Part shown: in pieces, positions 12,761 through 25,350 of the stretch
Layout of the letters: every line of letters starts with the position of its first letter
Numbering within the stretch: the stretch's first letter is position 1
NCBI GenBank assembly: GCA_964036665.1
Contig: OZ038528.1
Span: 22,989,245 to 23,053,244 of the forward strand
Origin: Gordius sp. MW1
Lineage: Eukaryota > Nematomorpha > Gordioida > Gordea > Gordiidae
Direction of reading: 5' to 3'
DNA length: 64,000 nt
Notes under the pieces: generated by a model
Told to the model about the DNA's origin: nothing
The model's input: the letters and a program-made list of their open reading frames with translations, nothing else
Databases searched by the model: none
Position numbers and translations under genes: made by a program

Positions 12761-15700
12761 AAAATAAACGTAAAGTAAGATTTAGACATTAAAGCGTGCA
12801 TAAGCTGCTATCATATAGAATCATAAGTCGTGAAGTCTTTAATTTGAATTGCATATTAGGTATAATTTAAAAAAAGCAAATTTTATTCGTATATTAATAT
12901 AAGTTAAATATTCAAATTGTTTTTCACCCACTATTTTAGATGGTTAAACTGAGATTTTAGTTTTAAATGTAATAAATTATACACTAAGCAAGGCCTGAAT
13001 CCTTTATTTAGCATTCGTGTTTTCCCATAAGTTATTACGTAAGGGATTTGATAAACTCTATAAAATCATTATCAAATAGAATATATGTAAATTTAGATAG
13101 CACATGGTTTCTAGCCTTATAGTCATTATGGAAAACAATTGTCAAGCTTGGTTGATGATATTAACTTATACTTTAAATAGCCTTGGAAATTAACCTGTAA
13201 ATGTTGGAAAAATAAATAATTTAACAAAAAAATTAGCTTAATTGGATTTTAATTTAAATTTTAGATCGATTTGTTGCAGAAATGTCAGATTTGAGAAGGA
13301 TTGTGAGAATTGATTTTTCAATAATTAATATGCTAATAATAATATTTATTATTAAGGTAACAATTTCACGTGTTAGGAGTAGTGATGCCATGTGCTCATT
13401 ATAATTCATACAATGCTATCAGGTTGTCTAAATACCCATTTTCAAAAGGCAGACTAAGCACATATTGCGTCTTTAAAATCCATACAAACAATAATGTGCT
13501 TTTTAAATCTTTACTTTTTATACACTTTTATAAGAAATTTAATCTATAATAAATAATATAGCATTTTATGGCTTTATCCATTAAGGTAACAGTCTTTTTA
13601 TAAATCTGTCTTAAATCTATTAATTTCTTTAAATGAGTAGTTTTGAACTTTAGCTAAGACGACTATAAGAAATGTCAAATTAGTGGTAAAAAATGAAGTT
13701 TTTGATTTTAAAGAATCTGCTGAAATAAGTAAAGCTGCGATTTAAATCGAAGGCAAGTTATATATAATAATCAGAGCGGTTACATGCTCAAAACCAAAAT
13801 TGGTCAATACGTTTAGCGTGAAATGTGAATCATTATCACTTATTGTCAAACACTTTGAGCTCGACACACTAGTTAAAGGTGGCGCTCCTACTAGTCGGTC
13901 CTAAACAATGGTGACCGTAATTAAAATTTATGAGAATCTTCAAATTAAAATCGATAAAATCATATATCCCATGCCATGCACCATACTATATGTTGTTGAG
14001 GATCATCGTCCTAAATAAAAAACATAACATAACCACAAAAAACTGATTTAGGACGTTTTTTTATGTTTTAATTTCCAATATTAATCTGTGTGACATTTAG
14101 AGTAGTCAAATCCAAGGGGATAATCAATCTTGTGGTTTAAATTGTTATCGTATAAATGGGGAAGCTTAATGATTTTTAATCGTGAAAGTGATTAAAATTG
14201 CGTCAATCATATAACAAGTTAATATGTTCGACTAGCTATTTTTGGTATTTCATCCAACGGCTCTAAATTGATTTTTTTTTCTTTTTGACTTAACTCCAGC
14301 CTGAAATTGTTTGTGGATTACAAATTTATGACCAATTAACAAGCTAGGACATGGGCCTAGCCGGAAGATCGTCGTAAAATTGAAATGAAATCTACAAAAA
14401 TTTTGAATTTTTTTATTTTCTCCACTCCTTTAATCATAACTAAACTCCTCTTATACTTAATTCTAATCTTAGCTAGGTCCGTATTTTTAAAAATGAATTG
14501 AAACATATCAATTTAATGTTAAAATAACAAACCTAATGCGGCTAACGTAATATTAATTTGCTCTTAATTAAGGCTTCATTTAGCATTTTGGTCTAAAACC
14601 GCTTTTTAGGTTTATTACACAAAGAGTGGTTGAAATTTTTTTGAAAAAATATAGATATCTTTTAATTAAATTTTATGTGCACTATTGTGTTTTAGCTTAA
14701 AATATTTGCAATATATTAATTCAAAACAGCCAAAAAATGTTTCAAGATTGAATTTTTTGCAGACAGTCATAAAAGGCTTCACGTTGATTATATACTAAAT
14801 GACGACTTAAGAGTCTGTATCAAAATTATTTCAAATATCTATATAACTCCAAAGGAATAATTTCTATACTCTGTCCTAATATTATCAAAAGATTTAAAGT
14901 TTATTTGCAAAAAACGCGCCAATTGTCTTCTTTTACTTTAAAAAATTAAAGCAAACCAAATCGTTCTGTTCATAAAACGCTTGAAGAAGATTAAATTTGA
15001 ACACGGCACAAAACTTTATGCCATAAAGACAAAGGATATAATAGCATTTATATCGATGTCCTCTAAAGTAAACTTCGCCTTTTCCTTTTACATTGTGCAA
15101 AGGAGAGTGCAAATTTGGATAAAATCATTTTCACTACAAAGATCTTTATTAGGGACGTGCAAAATGTTAACGGGAATTAGCTGAGAAAATCGATCGGTAG
15201 AATTTTATGTAGTGGATGCGAAAGTCTCAAAAGAGCCAATATAAAGCTACAAAGTAAATAACCACGATCTAATTTGGTCCAACCTATATTAACATTATAT
15301 ATTAAACTTATCGAATAAAGAACAGACTGCACATCTGTTTGTAAAAAAATTATTGAATCTATATGGAGTTTTTCAAACAAATCCGAGGCAGGAAGGGGCA
15401 AGTGCTACCCTCCCATCCAAAAGTTATTTAATATTTAAAAAAATTAGGTTTAATTAAAAAAAAAATATTTTGCCCTTTTCTAATTTAAAACTTGGATCGC
15501 TCATGATGGTACCTATATAAATTTGAGAAAAATTAAATTTAATTTGTTGTAAGTGGAAGAAAATGATTTGTTCTCATTTAATTTTATATGTGCAATTTTT
15601 TAAAATATTAATTAAGTAAACAGGGGTACTAAAAAATGGACAATTTATAAACTATTTTGATGCTATTTTTCAAAGATATCGATTAATTTTGACAAATTAA

Positions 15701-16478
15701 TTTTTACTCAATAATCTATGCTAATATAAACTTTTAATTATATGGTAATGTGGATTTAAATATTTATGGTACAACAAACAATACTTAATTACAATATATT
15801 TTAGATTGTCACATTAATAATTTATAAGGGACAAGTTGAATTAAGTCATATCCGGCATTTTTTACATCACAATTAAGTCAATATGCAGCGATGTATACAT
15901 ATTTTATCATACTTATTTTTAAATTAATTAAAAATAAAAAGTTAAATTTTACATCTTTTTAAATCACAAGGATCCAAATTAAAAAGAACGGATGAATCAT
16001 TTTGAATTTTAAAAGAATCAATAATAATAAATACTGTAAAATATTATAAAATAAGTCGTAAGTTATTTTTGGGATTAAGAAAGCTTTTTATCAAACTACC
16101 TAATTATTAAGCTTAATTATTGATTTCTGTTTTAAAATACAATTTTTTTAAAGTTTGCTCGGCTCAATTCTACTAACCCCTTAATAGTTATACTTGAATA
16201 TTTTATTAAGAACTAAATTTTATTGTTATATTTTTTAATTTTGAAGATAATATTAATAATAAATAATATTTAAAAGTCTTACATCATCAAGTGCGTCTCT
16301 CACTACAATTCTATTAGGGCTTATGTTTAATTATAAATCTTTAACCATACTTCGCTTTATAATGGTGTTAAAGTTTGATTGAGCTCTATGTTTAATGAAA
16401 TTTGACAGCTTAAGGACTCATTAATAAAATTTAAACTTTCTGATCACTATGCCAGCAGCTATAATACATTAATGGGCC
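12761..16478. other. Intergenic, AT-rich, no gene
   Basis: No ORF with coding character and no splice-linked exons. A degenerate family B-like piece may sit at about 15385-15508 (GGAAGGGGCAAGTGC...TTGCCC...CGCTCATGATGG). Confidence 0.45.
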
Positions 16479-16645
16479 TATAGGCGTAGCCAGGAGGAGG
16501 TAGGGAGAGGCGGCTGCCCCCCCCCCCCTTTTTCAAAAATTCTTTTTAATCTAAATTTGGCTAAAATTTCAAAAAATCATCATTTTGCCCCTCCCTAAAT
16601 TATTATTGCCTCTCCCCTCTAATTCCAATCCTAGTTACGCCCATG
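16479..16645. mobile_element. MITE family B, copy 2
   Basis: TATAGGCGTAGCCAGG at the left and CTAGTTACGCCCATG at the right, with the typical interior (GGCGGCTGCCCCCC, CCTCCCTAAATTATTATTGCC). About 167 bp. The host sequence to the left (16405-16470) is repeated with mismatches on the right (about 16705-16790, shared CAGCTATAATACATTAATGG), so the element sits within a local direct duplication. Confidence 0.75.
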
Positions 16646-16804
16646 GCATTAGTACAATCAAAAAGCCTTTTATATGAATGTCATTATTAATTAATTAATT
16701 AATGAATTTAACACTTCAAGAACTTATTAGTAATATTTAACCTTTCTGATGATTATGTTGGCAACAGCTATAATACATTAATGGCCCCCTCTTGAAAGAT
16801 GACA

Positions 16805-18129
16805 AATATATAGTTTTTAGGTCAATTAGTACATAATTTTTGATACAAAGATGCCAAATCAATCAATATAAAGTGATTTCATGGAACATCATACAATCTA
16901 AGATGAGAGGTTGTATGTGGGACGATTGAAGAAGAAATGACATTATTGATCAAATCCCATGTGCCCTATACATATCGTAAATCTCTAGCAAGTGAAGGGC
17001 CCATAATAATTGGTCAAGTGAGGGAAAAATATTTATTTTCATCTCATGCTTAGCTATAATGATTGCGTTTTTATTGGTGTCGAGCCTCGATTTTAAGCAA
17101 GATTACACGAATATTATCAAAAAAAACTAGTGATCGCATGTAGTTTTAACTTACATATTTTTTGTTTTTAAGAGGCTGATTTAAAGAAAAAGACATTGGG
17201 TTTTTAGCGAAATAGCTCCCTAAAAATCGCATTATCTTGTTAATTGAAACCTAAAAATCCTTTTTTCCATGGATTTTCTCCAAAATCTTTCAAATATTAC
17301 TTCAAATATCATAGCCTTAAATTTAAAAGATTTTGTTCCTCGTAGAGAATATTTTTAGGCGAGGAGCATTAGAGGGCGTTTAAAAATAATTAAAATTATT
17401 ATAATAATATTTCGTCCTATTCAAGGACATCATCAAATTAAAACAAAATGAATTAATAAATAAAATAATGCAATTAAATAGAACGTTCTATAGTTAGAGG
17501 ATTTTAACATGTTTGAGGATAGCGAGAGATGACACTATGATAGGATGGGATGTAATTTTTGTCATAACATATTGGTTACGGGAAAAGATTAAAAATTGTG
17601 ATTGTTCAATATATTTAAATGCTCCTGTTAATAAATCTCTTAAAAATCATAGCCTTAGTTTTGCCTCTTTAACCATACATGACCCTCTCTAAGTAGACAA
17701 TTTAAATATAAACAATCCCCATTAACCATAAATCTAGGCCTCATATTAAGGACTTAACGAGAGGAGGAGCGGAGCAGGCATGGTAGGGGGTATATTGTGG
17801 GCTACTTCTAAAGCTTTAACTAATGTCACATAAGTAATTGGGATGATGAGAGTAGTGGCCCCAAAGAAGAGAATATTTATATAAACAGGGAAATGACCAT
17901 CTCTACTACCCCCTGGTCAATGCTTGGTGTAAAGCGTGTTGCAAAAAATCAATATCAAGATGAGATGCATCATGACGACACAGGGAAACTGAAACAATCT
18001 GTGAACTTTGTCATACCCCCCCTACCCCTCTTGCGTAATCTTAAACTCGACTCTGCATTCTTATCATCATTATCATCACTCAACCATTATTAAATATAAT
18101 AAACGCGTTTATGTGTGTTATTAAAATTT
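16805..18129. other. Intergenic with first copy of a 110-bp dispersed repeat
   Basis: The segment about 17500-17620 (GTTTGAGGATAGCGAGAGAT ... GGATGGGATGTA ... ACATATTGGTT ... AAGATTAAAAATTGTGATTG) recurs at about 19152-19270 in the same orientation. No coding sequence seen; the small ORF at 17893-18093 has no recognisable domain. Confidence 0.5.
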
Positions 18130-18398
18130 ACGGGTGTAGCTAGAGGGAGGTCGGAAGGGGCATATGCCCCCCTTGAAATAATATTGTTTAAAAGGATTTT
18201 AGCTAGCCTATGTAAAAATTGCTTAAAATCATCATGATGTCCCTTATAAATTCATCCAAATTCTGACTAAACCATTTTTAATACAAAAATCTAAATTTAA
18301 AAGTTATCTTCGCCATTTTATGTATAAATTTTTTTGTTTCCCCTCCCTCCCCTTCCCCTCCCCCTTCTCTTCATATATTTAACTGGCTATGTCCATCA
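18130..18398. mobile_element. MITE family B, copy 3 (diverged)
   Basis: Left end ACGGGTGTAGCTAGAGG, right end ACTGGCTATGTCCAT, with subterminal AGGGGCATATGCCCCCC and CCCTCCCTCCCC. More diverged than the other copies; target duplication not clear. Confidence 0.6.
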
Positions 18399-19656
18399 TG
18401 ATCCCCCATTAAAATCGGACATTTGGCACGTTTTTACACTTTATTGGTTAAGGGGGGGGGGGAGGAGAACTGGTTAATGAACTATTGGAAATTCAGATTA
18501 TGGGGCTAAAGATGGGAAAAGATGGCATTTTTAGGGTTGGTGATGGTCTGTCGTGTTTTAGTTGTGTTGTGTCGTGATTTATCATTAAATGGTAATTGAA
18601 TTGCTAATTTAATCATCAAAAAGGCTCTCGGGCCATTACTACTACTAATATACTAATAAGGGTTACACTCGTTAGTCGTTATAAAATATTTATAATGTAT
18701 CTCATTAGCTAATTTCAGCTATATTTTAGTATTTAAAATGGCAAATATTATGGATATATAGTAGTTTATAAAAGTTTAAATATAAAAATAGTATGTTTTA
18801 ACGAAAAATTGTGGTAAAATATAAAAGGAATTTTAATTAATATTTTGATTGTTTTAAATAATGTAGATGTAAAAGATATTTTATACCGATTTTGGTCTGA
18901 TTGACAAGAATGGAAGATTTGAGAAGAAGTAATATTAATTTGAGTCAAAAATATGAAGATATATTGGCAAGCGTCCACTTTTATTTAGACTAAGAAATAA
19001 TAGAATAATACTCCTACAGTCCATAAGTAAATTTAGTCTTTAAATTTAATATGCTGCCAGGCGTAATAAATTTTAATAAATCAAAAATGACATGAAATTT
19101 TAGTGCAGAAAAAGATTATAATTTTGATTTTTGACGAAAAAAGTAGTTATAGGATTTTAACAAGTTTGAGGATAGCGAGAGATGACTCTATGGTAGGATG
19201 GGATGTAGTTTGTGATAACATATTGGTTCCTAAGATGGGAAAAGATTAAAAATTGTGATTGATCAATATATATATATATTGTATTGCAATAAATCAATAA
19301 TATAAATTTCCAATTCTAATAATATAATAAATATTAATTTAAAATTATAAAAACTGAATTTTTAAAGCGAGAAATTATAAAACATGCCATAAAATGGATG
19401 AAATTTTATGTTTTAAAAGTCAAAACAATACTCTCAAGTTGTTATATATGCTCCGATTTCGCCAGCTATAATAAATATTTAATAACTATTAATAAAATAA
19501 TTTTATTTGTATGTGAATAAATTATCTAAAAATAGCATACAAATTGCTAAAAATGGTCATGTCCATCCCTTATTCCTCTTATTTGCTTATAATATTAACA
19601 GACCAAACCACAACCTTTTAATTCAACAAAAATTTGGCAACGAGCTTAAAGTAAAT
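18399..19656. other. Intergenic with second copy of the 110-bp dispersed repeat
   Basis: Contains the repeat copy at about 19152-19270 and a short (TA)n at about 19268-19279. Otherwise AT-rich with no coding signal. Confidence 0.45.
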
Positions 19657-19809
19657 GGTGGCCCGTCAACTTGCCGAAAACCATCTCGCCAAATCAATGT
19701 CCCCCAGTTAAAAATGATTCCCCGGGGGACGATTTTAAATTAGGGGACCTTTTTTAACCGGGGGACATTAAATTCGGCGAGATGGTTTTCGGCTAGTTGA
19801 TAGGGCACC
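19657..19809. mobile_element. MITE family F, copy 1 (near-palindromic)
   Basis: A 153-bp unit with long inverted ends: left GGTGGCCCGTCAACTTGCCG then AAAACCATCTCGCC, right the inverse (GGCGAGATGGTTTTCGG ... GGGCACC). The centre has CCCGGGGGACG and ACCGGGGGACATT. A second copy lies directly upstream of TBL3 at about 56473-56792. Confidence 0.75.
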
Positions 19810-19976
19810 AAATTAAATTTACAAAGTCTGACGGTTATTAACGTTTAAAACAGGGTCCCCGAATTTATAATTTTATGCATTTATATGCAATTACTAGCAT
19901 GATATTATATTTAAGAAAATGATTAAATCAAGTTGATTTAAAGTGGAATTATACTTTAGTAAATTATACTCATTTG

Positions 19977-20141
19977 CATGGGGGTAGCCAGGATTGGAAT
20001 TATAGGGGGGGGGCAATAATGATTTAGGGAGGGGCAAAATGATAATATTTTAAAATTTTAACCATTATATTATATTTTTAAAGTTTTTAGGATAAAGAGA
20101 GGAAGAGCTGCCCCTTTAAGCCACCCCCTGGCTACGCCTAT
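19977..20141. mobile_element. MITE family B, copy 4 (opposite orientation)
   Basis: Ends CATGGGGGTAGCCAGG and CCTGGCTACGCCTAT. The interior is the reverse of the other copies (AATTGGAAT-type end first, AGCTGCCCCTTTAAGCC at the far end). No clear target duplication. Confidence 0.7.
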
Positions 20142-20379
20142 AAATATGTTGCAAAAGCCATTTTAATAAAAAGATTTCATCCAAAATTTGCCTTTAATAT
20201 ACACTATGTGAGCTTATCTAAAATGTCTGCTTAGCGGTAAATGTATTAAATGCTTTTAATTATAAATCTTGGCAACTATTGTCAAGTAATTATGATATAA
20301 ATTGCTTGCGGCTTGAGTTACCACTCCCCCATTCAAGAAATTCGGGCAAAACTTGGACAAAATCTAAAATTATCGGGCC

Positions 20380-20902
20380 ATGGGCTCGAGTGGAGCCTGA
20401 TGGGCCAGCCCAACCCGAGCCCGGCCCGAAGCCATCCTAGCCAAGACATTAATTAAAAAATATTTTTTTTACAATTAATTTAACTGTATTTAAAAAAACG
20501 TCCATGTGATAAAATATCCTTTTCGGATACTAACACGTCCCCAAACTCTAAGATTTTACTCGTTTTTTTAAAAAAGTATAAGTGAATAATTATTAAGAGA
20601 TTATGTATTTTGATCGTTGGATAAAAATTCATTTCAATAAAATTTAATTAAATAGTAGATGTTTATTGTAGTAAAATAAATAGGATTCCCAAATTTTAAC
20701 TCCTTAAATTTATAAAAATCCTACATGGCATTTCCATCTTAAAGACATTCAAAATGTACAATTTTCTTAAATATTTTGATTTAAAATATATATAGGTTAA
20801 GTTCGAGCCAAAAATTGAAAAAGTATTTTGGACTCAGGTAGGACTACAGTATATTAGAAATCAATGCCCGAGTTAGGGGCTATCCTGTTTTGCAAGGCTC
20901 CG
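20380..20902. mobile_element. Degenerate MITE family E copy
   Basis: GC-rich ends (GAGCCCGGCCCGAAGCC near 20420 and ATGCCCGAGTTAGGGGC near 20862) around an AT-rich middle, with the GAGCCAAAAATTGAAAAAGT block near its right side. It parallels the better-preserved copy at 21961-22640 (GGGCCAAAAATTAAAAAGTC). Exact ends are uncertain. Confidence 0.45.
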
Positions 20903-21661
20903 GGTTCATGCATTCATCTGACTAAATCTATTTACTATACTTGCTTTTAAAAATCTGTAAATTAAACTACCTTTGAGACATAATAGATTTCTATAAAACC
21001 AATTCACTTTTAACATTAATACACAACAGAACTGCCTTTTTGATTTTGGCTAATCACGCAAATTTTATTTTTCTTTTAACTACGAACCCGATTGAATTTT
21101 TAGTTCACGCGCCTTTGAAACAAAGAATATGTGTGATGATTTTAACCTGCCATACTTTAACAGGTCTTTAAATATTTTATTAAGGGTTGAAATCAGAAAT
21201 TGCTCTAATTAAAAAAAATAACTACTATAGAAAATCTTCGTAAAATTCAACGTCTCAAAATTATTTTTTTGTACATCTTTATTCAGGCTATAATAAATTG
21301 AGTTGTAATATTATACTTAGAAAAAAAATATATTGTTCAATTCATTCTTCCTTCCCTAAGTTCCTGCTTTTTTTAAATCGAGTTTAGGTTTCGGTTTCTT
21401 TTAAAATTTTTTTATAAGAAAGTCCGTTTAGGTGTAAATAAAAATTGTTAAATTATTTTGTAAAAAACCAACATTTTTCTTCTTTTTTATCAAGTATTTA
21501 ATCCCAAAATCGTGGGGTTTGTTTTGATGAGTTTCTTCCATCTCCATCTTGATGGGTAAGTGCCATGTCTTGATTAATTTTCTAAGATCTCATAAATTTG
21601 TCGACTTCACCTTTCCATGTAACACAAGGTCGTCCTCTTCCTCTCACCAGTACCTCCATGC

Positions 21662-21888
21662 GGATAGGGGTCAAAGTAGCAGAATGATGAAAAAGTAGCA
21701 GAAAAATTTGACTTTTAGATAATCAATATATTAGAATTAAATCTCAAATTGGGAGGGAATTTACTGTGCATCTAACCCTAACCCTAACCTAAAACGCTGA
21801 CCTAAAACCCTAACCCTCCTGACCAATCTTGATCTTGATCAGTTCTGACCAATTTGGCTGCTTTTTTCTGCTACTTTGACCGGTTCCC
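21662..21888. mobile_element. MITE family D, copy 1 (Mutator-like, 9-bp TSD, internal telomere-like motif)
   Basis: Inverted ends share GGTCAAAGTAGCAGAA, and the element is flanked by a perfect 9-bp duplication CCTCCATGC (21653-21661 and 21889-21897). Near its right part it contains CTAACCCTAACCCTAACC and further CCCTAA units (about 21774-21815). It interrupts LINE copy 1. A 9-bp duplication is typical of Mutator-like transposases. Confidence 0.8.
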
Positions 21889-21960
21889 CCTCCATGCCCT
21901 CTACTTTTTGATTTACATCATTCGAATTCCGTCATTAGTATATGCCCATATCATCTTAGC

Positions 21961-22640
21961 TAGAGCCCTGCACGGGCCGCCCGAATCCCAATCCGACCCG
22001 GCTCGATCGGGCTTAGGGCCGGGCTCGGGTAAAATTTAATAAAACAATCGGGCCTCGGGCTCGGGTCGGGCTTGATGAGGCGGCCCGACCCGAATCGACT
22101 AAAGCAAAATAATCTTTTATAAAATATGATTTAAACAAACTAACTCGATATTAAATAATTATCTTTTACACTATACATAATATAGTTTCCAAGCTTTAGC
22201 TTTTTCCTCTGTCTAATATAAAACTTTTACCTAAATTGCAAATCTTGCTATAGTATTTAAATGTATTCATAGTAGCTTTAGAAATAAAATAAGGAAATAT
22301 TTTAAAAAGTATTTAACTTGGAACTGTTAGATAAAATATGTTTCATAAAGTTAGATTTCCAGTTTTAATTATTTGCTGAATAAATTGTAGCGGATGAAAA
22401 TGAAAATTCTATTTTAAACTATTCCTAATTGTAAATTACAAGAAGTATCAATTTACTGAATTTTCAGAAATTTTAGAATAAATTTTTAAAATTTTCTATT
22501 TGAAAAATTAGGTCGGGCTCGGGTAGGGCCAAAAATTAAAAAGTCATTCGGGCTTGGGCCGGGCTTGGGAAATATAAAAACTGGGGACGTCGGGCTCGGG
22601 CCGGGCTCTGGCAGAAAAAATTTCATTTTGCATGGCTCTA
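21961..22640. mobile_element. MITE family E (hAT-type, 8-bp TSD)
   Basis: Starts TAGAGCCCTGCACGGG and ends TTGCATGGCTCTA, with a perfect 8-bp duplication ATCTTAGC (21953-21960 and 22641-22648). Subterminal regions are rich in CGGGCTCGGGCCGGGCT-like motifs on both sides of an AT-rich core with no ORF. It lies inside LINE copy 1. Confidence 0.85.
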
Positions 22641-23074
22641 ATCTTAGCCGATTTTCGTTAATCATGACATAGGTTGAATACTCATTTTGATGAGAAAGTT
22701 ATTAGTCATATTGTCGAGGTTAGTATACCACAAGCTTGATATCATCCTCATGTCCGTGACTTGTAGTAGCTTTTCCTCCTTGGTGTATAATTAAAGATGG
22801 CGGTATAGGGAAATTTCCCGGGAAAATTGGGAAATTCCAACGGGAAATTTCCTTGGGAGATTTAAAATTCCCCTATAATTTTCCTGATAGTTAATTATAG
22901 TGATATATCATTTTTTATGTTTTTCCAATGTGATTCTAATATGCCTCGAGGCTCTTTTTTTAAATTAATATTGGCACTTAAATCATCTGGATCCTTTATA
23001 ATAATATATTCAATTAAGTAATTACATTTACATATCATGTTTCGTTAGAAATTAATATAGGTATATATTGAAAA

Positions 23075-23440
23075 TAAAACAACTTACAAAGGTCTATTCT
23101 ATATAGCTAAAATACAAATCTTTAAAGGTGAGTTTACAAAATATCTACTAATATCTTACTAATGTTTATAGTTAAAAAACAAACATCTTTATTGTTAAAA
23201 AAACAACATCTCAAAAAGGTAAATATACAAATTGTCTACTATTATCTTACTAAGGTTTATAATTAAAAAACAAACATCTTGAAAATATCAAATAGCCTAC
23301 TAAAAGTATAGTCTTTGAAAAAACAAACATCTCAAAGGTAATTTTACAAAAACTTTATTATTATCTTTATAAAAGTATAAACAAACATCTCAAAAAGGTA
23401 AATTCACAAAATATTCACTAATTATTTAAAAACTATGCCA
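23075..23440. repeat. Degenerate direct repeats inside the hAT element
   Basis: Four to five loose copies of a unit of about 85 bp with AAACAAACATCTCAAAAAGG and TTTACAAAATATCTACTA motifs. Their subterminal position fits hAT transposase-binding repeats, but that is inference. Confidence 0.5.
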
Positions 23441-23642
23441 AAAAAGCGCTTTGACATATGGACACACTTTTTAAAAATTTCTGCCCCAAATAAAAAAGGA
23501 TGCATTGTGATTTGTAAATATTTTAATATAAAATGTACCTTCCCTAATTTAACCAAAATGACTGTACATATATGAAGAGATCCGCCGTTTAATTAATTAA
23601 GCTAAAAATATAATAAAATATATAAAACGTAATTCAATTCTT

Positions 23643-24573
23643 ATGGCTATTTTGAAAGAGAAACAATTGTTAAAAGGAAACACACTTTCACTCAAAGTTC
23701 CAGGCCTTACTAGATGGGGAGGGGTTGTCATAATGTTTGAGAGCCTAATATCAAATAAAGCAGTTCTTAACGAAATAGCTACTAGTGAAAGCTTTGAAGA
23801 CAAAGATAAAAGAAAAACCTTGTTATATAACGAAAATTTCTGGTCGCTTCTGTCCATAAGGCCCATCTTACGCATTATTTATTCAAAAATTCTGCAGGTA
23901 GAGGGGGACAGAGCTTTTCTATCTGATGTTGTGGAGGCTTTTTTAAAAATACATACATCATTGAATGAAAGCATATCCTGGTACAAAAGAAATAATATCA
24001 CTAATTTAATTAAAAAGGGAGCTTTTTTGTTGTCAGGACCTACATTTGGCCGCCTATATGCTCGATCCACGTTTTTGTGGGAAAAATTTGTGTGACAAGC
24101 AAGTGGCCAAAGTTTTAAAATGTATTTCTCGCTTGTGTGGCAATATGGAACTTCACCTTGGAAAGGTGATGGGGAATTTAGCAGAATTTCGATCAAAAGA
24201 ATGAACATGGGGAGAGGCAGCGATACGGGCTAGCGTTGATTACACGACCCCATTAGTATAGTGGAAAGGGATGTGCCTAAATCAAGCGATCAGTCCGCTT
24301 GCAATCAGATTATTCTCATTGCCACCTTCAAGTGCCGCTTCATAAAGAATATGGTCGACTTTTGGCAACTTACACACCAAACTAAGGAACAAATTAGCAA
24401 ATGATAAAATACGCAAAATTGTGGTCATACGACACAATTTACACCTTATCAATCGAATAAACACACCGGAACCGGATTATAATGCAATATCATCTTCGGA
24501 TTCCATAGATGAAGATTTAGAAGAAATTACATCAGAAAATAATTTTAATCTGTTTACATATATACATAAATAA
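23643..24573 (+). pseudogene. hAT transposase, broken
   Basis: The first part (23643-24095) encodes a segment with PGLTRWGGVVIMFESLI and NKAVLNEIA, typical of the catalytic region of hAT transposases. After frameshifts, the frame at 24291-24573 encodes the C-terminal hAT dimerisation domain (FSLPPSSAAS, a TAA stop replacing the usual Glu codon, then RIWSTFGNLHTKLRNKLAN and KIVVIRHNL) and a Ser/Asp/Glu-rich tail ending in TAA. The N-terminal zinc finger and first catalytic part are missing. Domain assignment is confident; boundaries of the decayed middle are not. Confidence 0.8.
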
Positions 24574-24911
24574 CATAAACTTTTTAGATTCACTTATTAT
24601 ATAATCTAATCGTTTGTTATAAATTTTTTCATAAATCTTTTATCGATGTTAAATGTGTTGTTTTAAGTGTTTGTGTCGTTTTTTTAAGTTGTCAATTTTC
24701 CCCATAAATTACCTTATTTTCCCATTATTTTTCCTTGGAAATTTCCCAAATGCAACACTTCAACCATATTGGCATTTTCTTGTCGCACATTACACCGGAT
24801 ATACTTCGCCATTTAAGCCATCCTTTTTCAATTCAGGCATTGACTTCTTTTGCGCAATCTCTCTTGGTGTAACATCGAGTCGACCTGTCTACTTTTGGGT
24901 ACTTTAGATGG

Positions 24912-25350
24912 TCATCGGGTGCCTGTTTTATCTCCATGTATACCGTTTTTGCGGACCTTTAAACCATATCCAGCCAAGCGCTTGGACCACTTTTCGGTTT
25001 CTTCTAATATCTTTTCCTCTGTCTCTTCGCATAATACTATATCATCGACATATAGCAAACACCCTGGCGGTGGCTTTAGTATGTCTCTAGCTATCATATC
25101 CATAATTATAATGAATTAAAAGGGACTAGAGCGGATCCTTAATGTAATTCATCTAAACCCGAATAGGTTTAGAGTCTGTGGTCCCAAGCCGCGATTTTGA
25201 GGTTTTATTAATAAATTCCATGAGCCGTTTATAACTCAAAGATATTTTGTTTTCTCAAGAACCACCATATTAAATCGCGAGGAACCCTGTCATAAGCTTT
25301 TTTCAAGTCGATAAAGACCAAATGTAGGTCTCTTCTTTTTTACCTTATTT
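24912..25350 (-). pseudogene. LINE copy 1 reverse transcriptase fragment
   Basis: Reads (minus strand) motif A with DLEKAYDRVP-like sequence near 25300, then motif C LLYVDDIVLCEETEEKILEE, then a thumb-like piece (WSKRLAGYGLKV). Stops and shifts separate the two motifs. Closest in layout to RTE-clade RT and to the better-preserved LINE copy 2 in this window. Confidence 0.7.

Larger units (their letters stand above)
22804..24749 (+). mobile_element. hAT DNA transposon remnant
   Basis: Flanks are LINE copy 1 on both sides. The ends carry related inverted motifs, GGGAAATTTCCCGGGAAAA at the left and the inverse TTTTTCCTTGGAAATTTCCC at the right. The interior holds a degenerate tandem region (23075-23440) and a hAT transposase pseudogene. 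The exact termini and an 8-bp duplication could not be fixed; part of the LINE seems lost at the junction. Confidence 0.65.

Noticed and set aside
21774-21815. Interstitial telomere or chromosome-end fusion scar
   Set aside because: The CCCTAA units lie wholly inside a MITE with a 9-bp target duplication, and the same arrangement recurs at 52810-52840.
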